From contig NC_087377.1 in the NCBI RefSeq assembly GCF_963675165.1, forward strand, positions 15,062,198 to 15,126,197: 64,000 nt of DNA, given 5' to 3'. Positions 1 to 9,837 of the stretch are shown here, in pieces; positions within the stretch are counted from its first letter, which is position 1; each line of letters opens with the position of its first letter. The stretch comes from Halichondria panicea (Eukaryota; Porifera; Demospongiae; Suberitida; Halichondriidae). A model generated the notes under the pieces. It saw only the letters and a program-made list of their open reading frames with translations. It made no database searches and was not told the DNA's origin. Made by a program: the position numbers and the translations under genes.

Positions 1-3000
1 AACATCTTCTACTATTGTAAACATCCCTTCCAGTTTTGAAGTTTTATCTGTCATTGAAAGAAACAAGGGAATCATAGTTGAAGCTGGCGGAAGTGTCAAT
101 GTGTATGGGATTTCTTCCCATATTTTTAGTGCAGATGCCTATTTAGCATTACCATGTATAAAAATGGCAGTGGATGAGTACGAATATTATGGAATCTCGT
201 ATGATATCCTTAGTAGTAGCTTTCCTAGTGTGATCTTGTTTGTGGCTTGTGAAAATGAAACTGTTGTCAAATTTGATTCCTTAACAATAACACTCGACAG
301 TATGGAAACCTATCAGATGGAAAGTGTTAATGATATCACAGGAACAAGAATAACAAGCTCCAAACCTTTGTCTGTGTTTAGTGGATCTGAGTGTGCTAAT
401 GTTCCTCAAGGTATAGGAGCTTGTGACCACCTGGTTGAACAAGTGCCTCCTACTGTGACATGGGGCTTAAAATTCCTCGTGGCATCTCTCGAGGGTAGAT
501 ATTCTGGTGAACGTATTCGTGTTCTTAGTGCCCGAGCAACAAGTGTAGCTGTGAACTGTAACACTGACATATTAGTCAGTGAATTCCAGTTACAGAGTGG
601 AGGGAGCTTCAGAGAATTTGAATTACCTATTAGCAGTTTCTGTAGTATTGAATCCACTTCTCCAGTACTGGTTGCCCAGTATGCATATGGTGGTGAGAGT
701 GATGGCGTAGGAGACCCATTCATGATGATAATCCCTCCAATTGAGCAGTTTACAAATAACTATTTAGTCGAGAGTTTCACTATTTTCACATCCAACTATG
801 TCACGATGTATGTTTCTTCTGAGTTTTTTCAAGCTGCACAAATATTGTTAGACAATTCCATTGTTTCTGGGTGGCAGAAAGTTGTTTGTTCAAACGGAGA
901 AGTTTGTGGCCACATAAGTCGAACAAGTGTGTCTACTGGAGCACATTCTATCAGCCATCAAAACAGCTCAGCTGTTCTAGGTGTTTCAGTGTACGGATTC
1001 GGCTCTTTCAGTTCTTATGGTTACCCTGGAGGCATGAGATTATCTCCCATATACAATGCAACTGTGGTCAAAATTCTATTTGTTTAAATAACATGGGACA
1101 GTTCAACTGTATAGCTGCTTGAATGGATTTGTTGCTTCATTGTCTGAAACAGATGAAATTGTCTGTACCAGTAAGTTGAGTATTTAATTGAAGATATCAT
1201 TCACTTTTTCCTTCTTTTCATTGCAGTCATAACCTGTCCTCCCTCGACTACTCCTTCCAATGGCTCTGTGACATACAGTGCCATTGCTAATCAAAATGAC
1301 ACCTATGCTTTTGATGTGGTAGCTACCTACAACTGTTTCGCTGGGTTTTCTATTGTCGGCGACAATACAAGGAACTGCACTGGAGATGGCAGTAGCACTA
1401 CTGGTGCTTTTGCTGGTATAGCTCCAATCTGTGCAGGTAGGCTTACACAATATTTCAGGACTTGTGTATACAGGCTTCTCTACTACAGCTATAACATGCC
1501 CTCCACTTTCAAACCCAACAAACGGCTCTGTGTCATATTCAAATGTGCCTGGTCAAGGCAACAGCTATGATTTCAATGTCGAGGCTACCTACAGTTGTGA
1601 TATTGGATATTCACTAGTTGATAACAACACAAGGACTTGCACTGGAGATGGAAGTAGCACTACTGGTTCTTTTGATGGAGAATCACCAACTTGTGAAGGT
1701 GAGTCAATGAAAAACACCAAACTGTACTCCATTTTATTTATATACAGTCATTACCTGCCCTCGCCTGAGTGATCCTTCCAACGGCACTGTGACTTACAAT
1801 GTTGAGAGTGGTAATTTTGAGTTTGGAACGCAAGCAATATACAGTTGTGACAATGGATTTTCTCTGGTTGGTAATACGACCAGAACTTGTACTGGAGATG
1901 GCAGTAGCACTACTAGTTCTTTTGATGGAGAAGCACCAACTTGTGAAGGTGAGTATCCAGTTAACATTCTGCAATAAGAATAATGTATGTGTCTTGTGAC
2001 TCAAGGTGCACTCCATCTTTTTGATTATTCCATGCAGCCATAATGTGCCCTGCTCTAAGTGACCCAATTAATGGTGAAATAGACTATGATGGTGGAGGTA
2101 TTTCAGCTAACAACAACCAATTCCAAATTCCTTTTGGTACGATGGCCACCTACACTTGTGTCATTGGTTTTGATCCGATTGGTAATGACATAAGAACGTG
2201 TACTGGAGATGGTAGTAGCACTACTGGTGCATTTAGTGGAATTGATCCAACATGTGAACGTAAGTGACACCAAATAATTTTAAGCTTACTAACCAATTTT
2301 CAATTATGCAGCCATAACCTGTCCTCCTTTGATGACCCCAACCAATGGCACTGTGTCTTATAGCGGAGTTCCTACTGATGTAAATGGCAACTTGTCGTTC
2401 AATGTAATAGCTACCTACAGTTGTGACACTGGGTTTGCTCTGGTTGATAACAGGTCAAGGATTTGCACCGGAGACGGGATGAGTGTCAATTGTGGCTTTA
2501 ATGGAACAGCTCCAACTTGTGACCGTGAGTGCTCTTCACACACTTAACTTGCAACTGTAAACCCTCTCCTCTCTCCAACTGTCTACAGCTATAACCTGCC
2601 CTGCTCTGGCAGCGCCGAGTAGTAGCAGTATTGACTTTGGAGGAGCCTCATCTGATGGAAACAGCAACTATGCCTTTGATGTGGTAGCTAATTACAATTG
2701 TGATATAATGGATTTTCTCTGGTTGGTAATAGCTCGAGAACGTGTACTGGAGATGACAGTAGCACTACTGGTTCTTTTGATGGAGCAACTCCAACTTGTG
2801 AACGTAAGTGCATCTGTTATTGGACATTTTAACTCCCCTCCCATTCCACTCCACCCATTAGCAATAACTTGCCCTGGTGTGCCCATACCGAACAATGGCA
2901 ATATTAACTTTGGTGGAGCCTCACGTGATGAAAATAGCACATATATTTTTGCTGTGGTGGCTACCTACAGTTGTGACACTGGGTTTTATCTGGTTCGTAA

Positions 3001-3913
3001 CGACTCACGGACTTGCACTGGAGATGGCAGGAGTATTATTGGTACTTTTGATGTGTTGGCTTCAACTTGTCAGCGTGAGTTACATGGCTTTAAATTACAT
3101 GCCGAATCACCCCTATTCTTTTTCCAAAAGCTATCGTCTGCCCTCCCTTGACTATTCCTTCTAATGGTGCTGTGACATACAATTCTACAGCTAGTGAAAA
3201 CGGCGACTTTGATTTGTTTGTGATGGCTACCTACAATTGTGACACTGGATTTTTTCTGGTTGGTGACAACTCAACAACTTGCACTGGAAACGGCAGTAAC
3301 ATTACTGGTGCCTTCGATGGCCTAGTTCCAATCTGTGAAGGTATAAGCTATAATAACAATTTTAGGGATTCAATTTGAATAAGCATTTCTGCTACATATA
3401 CAGCTATAACATGCCCACCACTTTCCAATCCAACCAACGGCTCTGTTTCTTATTCGAATGTGCCTGATCAAAACAACAGCTATGTGTTCAATGTAATGGC
3501 TACCTACAGATGCAACTCTGGGTTTGCTCTGGTTGGTAACAACACAAGGAATTGCTCTGGAGATGGCAGTAGCATTACTGGTGCATTTGATGGAGAGGAT
3601 CTGAAATGTGAAGGTGCAAACAGTATGAGTGTGTACAGATTATAATGACAATAAGGCAAACCGTACATAATTCCTTTAACGACCAAAAAAACATAAATAC
3701 AATTTTAAGTACTCCATAATCATCTCGTAAGTAATGAATTAGTGTTTTTACTCATGCACAGTTTTAGTTGCCTCTTCTGCATCACTTATCCGAGATGTTG
3801 TCATACCTGTTGTGAGTGTGGTGGCTGTACTAGCTCTAGTTGTACTGGGTGGAGCTGTCTCAGTATGGATACATTCAAGTGATAAGCCATCTGTTGAAGT
3901 TAAAAAAGCCTGA
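1..3913 (+). pseudogene. Gene 1: IgGFc-binding/EGF/9-CCP membrane receptor, 5' cut by window, probably broken
   Basis: The window opens inside exon 2 (IgGFc-binding domain plus EGF; exon ends at 1170 before GTAAGT). CCP exons follow at 1227-1436, 1489-1698, 1748-1948, 2038-2259, 2312-2524, 2589-2803, 2862-3074, 3131-3340 and 3404-3613, then a membrane exon at 3762-3913. Exon order and sequence match gene 5 (31.0-35.3 kb) almost base for base. Differences break the frame: two extra TA steps in the EGF part (about 1050 and 1110), one in the sixth CCP exon (about 2703, making it 215 bp), one inside the donor after 3340 (GTATAAG instead of GTAAGC), and four extra bases (CAGT) near 3861 that replace the usual cytoplasmic tail by an unrelated one ending at 3913. 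Either a recently silenced copy or a copy with assembly errors. The family call is firm; whether it is truly dead is not. Confidence 0.75.
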
Positions 3914-4534
3914 AACTGGGACTGCTTATAAACTATTGTAATCTTTAATGGCTTTCATTCTGTGTAAAACTAATAATTATCATATACGTCATTTATATTT
4001 AAGTAGATAGAGGTCTTTGGGTTTGAAACACCAACTTATTATTTAATTTGTGATTCTATTCTTATAAAGAGTAATGCTCTATACCAATGAGCTCACTTAC
4101 ATATTGGTTTCGATCGAGATAAAAAATTTTGTTCATGTACGTCTTGTCCACGTCCACTGACAACACTATAAGTCTCTTTCTCTGTAGTCTGCATGGATGT
4201 CATTAATTTCACATTTTGAAGAATTTATTACCAGCAAAATGTGCTAAACAGTGCAAAATCTACCTGTACCTGAGTGTGAACACCTTGAACATTAATGCGC
4301 ACATAATAACTAGATCTAGCTACGAGCATTGATATTGTGGTGTAAGAAGATGGTTTGACAAAGGGGAGCTTTTACTTGCATGCATGGCCTGGAGGGGGAG
4401 CTGAGACATAATAATAATTATGCACCCCGAAATTATCTTGCAAGATTATCACCAAAAATAAATGAGGACTCCAGCACTTTGCTTCTTAATTTATGCCACT
4501 GCATTGCTGAATGGTCTAAGCATGTATAATTTTT
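3914..4534. other. Spacer after gene 1, shared with spacers after genes 3 and 5
   Basis: No gene seen. The same spacer (blocks such as ACCAGCAAAATGTGCTAAAC and a purine-rich stretch near 4375-4400) recurs after gene 3 (24938-25560), after gene 5 (35261-35865) and at 42404-42980, differing by small indels. It is therefore duplicated along with the genes. Any conserved 3' processing or regulatory role is unproven. Confidence 0.6.
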
Positions 4535-4960
4535 GTAATGCCCAGATTACAAGTAGAATTCTTGAATTGTCCATTGATTCATCTTATATAGATGTGAAGT
4601 GCTGGAAACAAATCTGTCGTTGACTTCCCTAGTTAGTGGTCAAAATGGGATAAGAATTGTTCTTATTCATCCACAAACCCAAAGTTAAGTAATAATTTCA
4701 CGGTCACTTCAATTGATCATGGGAGCATTCAATCATCCAGTTTTTGGGGGGATCTTTGTTGAAGCTGGTGTAAATAATAAGATTAAGGATGTATATTTAA
4801 CTATTTTCTGCGGACATGTTACAGTGTATATATACTATAGGATGGCAGTAGATGAATATACGGATTATGGAATCTCGTATGATGCTGGGATCCTTGGTAT
4901 AGTGCTATCCATATGCATATATGTGTATATGGCTATCCCAGTGCTAAGTGGCAATGATTA
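4535..4960 (+). pseudogene. Decayed copy of exon 1 and the start of exon 2
   Basis: The text TAATGCCCAGATTACAAG at about 4537 matches the end of the signal-peptide exon. Sequence from about 4590 on matches the first third of exon 2 (GTGCTGGAAACAAAT, the CCACAAACCCAAAG block, ATGGCAGTAGATGAATA), with many indels and stops. It lies just upstream of gene 2. The same relic is found upstream of gene 6 (about 35868-36290) and heads wrecked gene 4. A remnant of an older gene copy carried along by block duplication. Confidence 0.7.
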
Positions 4961-5090
4961 AGTGGCTTCACACCTCCTCTGTTAATGAAGTGTGTACTTT
5001 GAACAGTGTCACTCAATAGTGACGTGCCTCCCATACCTTGCAGGTATACTAGCTAGAAGAGTGTGTTCATTAACGTGCTTACAACCACTA

Positions 5091-5097
5091 TATAAAA
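5091..5097 (+). promoter_or_regulatory. Possible TATA box of gene 2
   Basis: TATAAAA lies 57 bp upstream of the gene 2 start codon. The stretch from here to the ATG (AAGACAATCTAGTGAGCTA and following) is almost unchanged in front of gene 6 and recognisable in front of gene 7, while surrounding spacer has drifted more. Suggestive only; recent duplication could also explain the similarity. Confidence 0.4.
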
Positions 5098-5153
5098 TTA
5101 TAGCTAGAGCAAGACAATCTAGTGAGCTAGGCAGCCAGTCACCAGTTGCTAAG

Positions 5154-8100
5154 ATGAGCTACAGAATTGCTATAACTCTGACCCTGACAATAATCGTAAT
5201 CACATTTGTTCAAAAGAAACCATCCTGCAATGCCCAAATCACAGGTAGGATGAAAATCATTACGGTGTATATGCATGATGTAATATATACATGCATAATT
5301 TATATAGGCCTTAAATGAATTGTCTATAATTATATGACTAAATAGATGAGACCCTGTCAAGTGCTGGCAACAAATTTGTGGTCGGTTTCCCAAGAAATTT
5401 TGATGGTGAAGCGGAACAGTTGTTCTTAATAATCACAAACCCAGAGTCAAGTGCTGTTAGCTTCACAGTCACTCCAATTGATTTCAGCGGTAATGTTTCA
5501 GCATCTTCCACTACTGTAAACATCCCATCCAATTTTGAAGTTGTATCTATCAAAGAAAGGAACAAGGGGATCCTTGTTGAAGCTAACAGAAACATCAATG
5601 TGTATGGGCTATCTTTTGATCCAGGTTCTACTGATGCCTATTTAGCATTACCCTGTACTGTAATGGCAGTGGATGAATACGAATATTATGGAATCTCCTA
5701 TGTACCCTTTTGTAGCGTTATTTTGGTGGTGGCTTGCGAAAATGAAACTGTTGTCAAATTCAATAATTCTGTAACAATAACACTCAATAGTATGGAAACG
5801 TATCAGTTTGAAAGTAGTACTCAGGATCTCACAGGAACAAGAATAACTAGCTCCAAACCTTTGTCTGTGTTTAGTGGATCTGATTGTGCTAATGTTCCTC
5901 AAGATATAAACTACTGTGATCACCTGGTTGAACAAGTGCCTCCGACTGTGACATGGGGCTCAAAATTCCTCGTAGCATCTCTCGAGGGTAGATCTTCTGG
6001 TGAACGTATTCGTGTTCTTAGTGCCCGAGCAGCAAGTGTAACTGTGAACTGTAACACTAACGTATCAGTCAGTGAATTCCAGTTACAGAGTGGAGGGAGA
6101 TTCAGAGAATTTGAATTACCTATTGAAAGTTTCTGTAGCATTGAATCCACTTCTCCAGTACTGGTTGCACAGTATGCATATGGTGGTATGAGTGATGGCA
6201 TAGGAGACCCATTCATGATGATAATCCCTCCAATTGAGCAGTTTACAAATAACTATTTAGTCGAGAGTTCCACTAATTTCTCATCCAACTATGTCACGAT
6301 GTATGTTTCTTCTGAGTTTTTTCCAACTGCACAAATATTATTAGACAATTCTGTAGTTACTGGGTGGCAGAAAGTTGTCTGTTCAAATGGAGAGGTTTGT
6401 GGCCTCGTAAGTAGAACAAGTGTGTCTACTGGAGACCATTCTATCTGCCATCAAAACAGCTCAGCTGTTCTAGGTGTTTCAGTGTACGGATTTGCTACAG
6501 CCAGTTCTAGTTCTTATGGTTACCCTGGAGGCATGAGGTTGTCTCCCATACAATGCAACTGTGGTCAAAATTCCATTTGTTTGAATAACATGGGACAGTT
6601 TAATTGTAGCTGCTTGAATGGATTTGGTGCTAAATTTACTGGAACAGATGGATTCACCTGTAATGGTAAGTTGAGTGTCTACGTTATAGATAGAGGTTAT
6701 TTCATTTTTTTTGTAAATGGTGGCTATAATAGAACAACTCCAACTTGAGTGCTCTTCACACACATAGACTAGTGTCTTTTACCCAAAAGAAAACTCTCAC
6801 TACAGTGCAATAGAAACCAGGTGGATATTAAAGGCTGCTACCATGTATTTTGACATGCAGTAAGCATACAAATCACGTTTTTTATATAGTATTAAAGTTG
6901 CTGTGATCAGAGCAAGAATGAATTCACACCAAATATCATTGTCTTCAAGTTTTAATCTCACTAAGAGCTAATACCATGCATGTTGCTTTCTTCAACTTGG
7001 TATTGGAGGCTGTATTTAACTATGGGTGAGTACCTAGATAGTAACCATGGTAATAGTGGAAGGTATTCATGTTTACAATACATTTTGGACGAAGATGCAT
7101 GAACAGCTATTTACAAGAAATGATAGAGTAAGTCGCCGAACCCTGTCAGACATCAATGCGTCATAAAAGTGTGTAATGCATAAACAATTATTGCACACTC
7201 TAATAGATGGCTGTAGCCAGTACAACTGCTTTTACTGCTTACATCTTGTTTTGTTCGTGCATTACACAACCTTTCACCTGTCGCACTTTGATGTCTGACA
7301 GAGTTTAGCGACTTACTCTAGTTGTTTATAGTACATCAATTTCGGTTTCATCTTGTCAGAGTGAGTTACATTGCTATAAATTCTGTAATATAACTGAATC
7401 ACCTCATTCTTTTTCAAAAGCTATCACCTGCCCTCCCTTGACTATTCCTAATGGTTTTGTGACACACAATTCTACTGCTGATGAAAATGGCAACTATGCT
7501 TTTTATGTGAGGGCTACATACAATTGTGACACTGGGTTTTTTCTGGTTGGTAAGAACTCAACAACTTGCACTGGAGATGGAAGTAGCATTATTGGTACTT
7601 TTGATGGCCTAGTTCCAAGATGTGAAGGTAGGCTACTATAAAAAATTTTAGGGACTCAATTTGGTTAATTTTCGTTACATGCAGCTATAACGTGCCCTCC
7701 ACTTTCCAATCCAACCAACGGATCTCTGTTTTATTCGAATGTGCCTGATCAAAACAACAGCTATGCTTTCAATGTAACAGCTACTTACAGCTGCAACTCT
7801 GGGTTTACTCTGGTTGGTAACAAGACAAGGAATTGCTCTGGAGATGGCAGTAGTACTACTGGTTATTTTAATGCGTCTGCTCCAACTTGCAAAGGTAAAT
7901 ACTATAATACTTCTGTGTTTGGAAACAAAGATTGTCTCTTTTTTCAGCAATAACATGCTCTCCTATTGCCGACCCAATTAATGGGACTATAATCTATTCT
8001 GCTGCCGCTGATGGTTTGGGTAATTATGTCTTCAATGTGACGGCTTACCACAGTTGTGACACTGGGTTTGATTTGGTTGGTAACAACCCAAGGACTTGCA

Positions 8101-8478
8101 GTGGAGATGGCAGTATTATTGTTAGTGCTTTTGATGGAGAGCCTATAATCTGTGAAGGTGCATGTGAGTGTGTACAGATTATTGCAATAAAGCATTCTTT
8201 TGAAGGAAAAATAATTATTTAGCAAAGACATGCACTTTTTATTTTCTATAGTTGCAGTTGCCTCATCTTCATCACTTATCCTCGATGTTGTCATACCTGT
8301 TGTGAGTGTGGTGGCTGTACTAGCTCTAGTTGTACTGGGTGGAGCTGTCTATGGATACATTCAAGTGTTTGCTCATCTGTGGAAGTTAAAAGATCCACAA
8401 ACTGGAACTGCCAAACTGTGGAACGCTTGGAACCACGGAAAAGAAGAACTATGTAACAGTAGAAGTATGGAACAGTAG
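5154..8478 (+). CDS. Gene 2: IgGFc-binding/EGF/3-CCP type I membrane receptor
   Basis: Join 5154-5244, 5346-6665, 7421-7627, 7685-7894, 7948-8157, 8252-8478; all junctions GT-AG and phase 1; about 754 aa. Exon 1 is a signal peptide (MSYRIAITLTLTIIVIT...). Exon 2 (440 codons) carries an IgGFc-binding-like domain recognisable by LFLIITNPESSAVSFTV, DAYLALPC, TGTRITSSKPLSVFSGSDC, CDHLVEQVPPTVTWG and DPFMMIIPPIEQFTNNYLV, then an EGF module with six cysteines (CNCGQNSIC...FNCSC...FTC). Three four-cysteine CCP domains follow, then a helix (VVSVVAVLALVVLGGAVYG) and a cytoplasmic tail of about 38 residues ending SRSMEQ. The 755-bp intron 2 holds a piece of a lost CCP exon (about 6716-6760). By family likeness an extracellular recognition or adhesion protein; ligand unknown. 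Best-preserved relative is gene 6. Confidence 0.82.
6666..7420. other. Long intron 2 of gene 2 with relic CCP end
   Basis: From about 6716 the sequence copies the 3' end of a CCP exon and its donor side (AATGGTGGCT..., CTCCAACTTGAGTGCTCTTC), but the codon before the donor is damaged. The rest matches intron 2 of gene 6 and the corresponding part of wrecked gene 4. The sequence suggests an ancestral gene with more CCP exons here. No other gene seen. Confidence 0.6.
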
Positions 8479-8924
8479 GAACCATGGAATGCTGAGAACC
8501 ATGGAACCATAACAAACAGTAGGAACTATTAAGGTGTTTCAGTCTGTGTCAACATGTTTACTATATATGTATTAGAGGTATATATTACGTTATTATCGTT
8601 GATTGCAATTTTTGACAGAATTGATTTAATTCCACACAGTAATTTTATCATCATTGTGCTAATTTACTCGATTGTCGATCGATCACTGAGCTCAGTTTTA
8701 GTTATAATTATAATTGGAATTAACTTATAACAACTATAATAATTGACATCTGGGAAATACCAAACTGGCATGCATGCATGATGGTATGAATAACTATCTT
8801 AACGAAGAAGAAGTACCGAGACATCTGGACTCGGTACAACTGAGATCAAATTTCTATATAACCAGAGTAGCTCAACAACAAAATATTGAATTACTCCTAC
8901 TAGATCCAATAACAAGAAAAATCA
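8479..8924. other. 3' flank of gene 2
   Basis: Starts with low-complexity GGAACCATGGAA-type repeats that continue the pattern of the coding tail. The later part (TCGATCGATCACTGAGCTCA, GACATCTGG) recurs after gene 6 (40680-40925) and in wrecked gene 4 (28965-29130). No coding potential recognised. Confidence 0.5.
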
Positions 8925-9290
8925 TCTTGTAATGCCCACACATCACAGGTAACACTTTTTGTATATACAGATTAACCTCCCTCCTATTATATAGACTGAT
9001 GTGACAATGTTAATAAGTGCTGGCAGTAAAGGTGGTTCCCCATATCACAAATCCAGAGCTAAGTGCATTCGTTTCTATCAGTGGGAATGTTTTCAACTCT
9101 TCAACTGTATAGTAAGCATTTCCCTCAATTTTATCTATAAATGAAAGAAACAAAGGGATTCTTGTTGAAGCCAACGGAAACGTCAATGTGTATGGGATAT
9201 GTAACTGTATACACTGTCAGATGCCTATTTAGTACCGACCGTACGCGTGTACCAGAATGGCAGTAGATGAATACGAATAAAAAGACCTCT
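8925..9290 (+). pseudogene. Decayed copy of exon 1 end and exon 2 start, upstream of gene 3
   Basis: GTAATGCCCACACATCACAG with a GTAACA donor at about 8930-8953 copies the end of exon 1. From about 8995 fragments of exon 2 follow (AAGTGCTGGCAGTAAA, CACAAATCCAGAGCTAAGTG, GGGATTCTTGTTGAAGCC, ATGGCAGTAGATGAATACGAATA). Much of the exon is deleted. The same relic lies upstream of gene 5, there split by an insertion of about 1 kb (29360-30365). Confidence 0.65.
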
Positions 9291-9837
9291 CTCATAATCA
9301 TAATTTATACCGTAATGTGTATTGCAGAACCATATTTGCAAGGGCTGTTCTATATTATTATCCAAGATTTAATGTGCATTTTGACAATAGACAATTTCCA
9401 GCATTTGGTTGTAGGTTTTTAGGCCCCCATGCGCTCTGCCACTCATGATAATGTTTATACTATTGCTTTCCTCAATATGTGTGTACCTTTCAATACGATT
9501 TTGTTTTGGTGAAGGTTACTTTGAAGCAGTGTCACTACCTCTCATACCTCCCATACACCGGCCAGTGTCATGTTGACAGCCAATCCAATCTATAACCTTG
9601 CTAGCCTTAGGAAGCCATGCTGCCTTAGACTCGTGTTGTGCAATAAAGTGTACATGAATCTTTGTGTGCAACGGTGAGTATCTGCATGCATTGGTGACAT
9701 GCCTTCCTTGCCAGGAAATAGGTAACTAAGACATGCAGTCTTAAAGGCTAATAATTATACTGTGTGCATAAATGTGTGCTTATACAACTACTAGCTATAG
9801 CTATATAGCTTAGGTATAGTTAGTAACAGTTGCTATA
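9291..9837. other. Spacer and presumed promoter region of gene 3
   Basis: No gene seen. The stretch matches 30480-31017 upstream of gene 5, including CTTAGGAAGCCATRCT, ATGCCTTCCTTGCCAGGAAAT and the AGCTTAGGTATAGTTA stretch just before the start codon, so both genes probably share a promoter type different from that of genes 2 and 6. Confidence 0.45.

Noticed and set aside
406-723. Recurrent minus-strand frame of about 100 codons opposite the head exon (also at 5920, 31730, 37234, 45169, 49769, 55061)
   Set aside because: It is the antisense shadow of the highly conserved head exon; it is conserved only because the sense strand is.
4713-4961. Possible small gene with FGGIFVEAG and MAVDEYTDYGISYDAG
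   Set aside because: It is part of the decayed exon 2 relic; frame changes and gaps relative to functional heads show it is not an independent gene.
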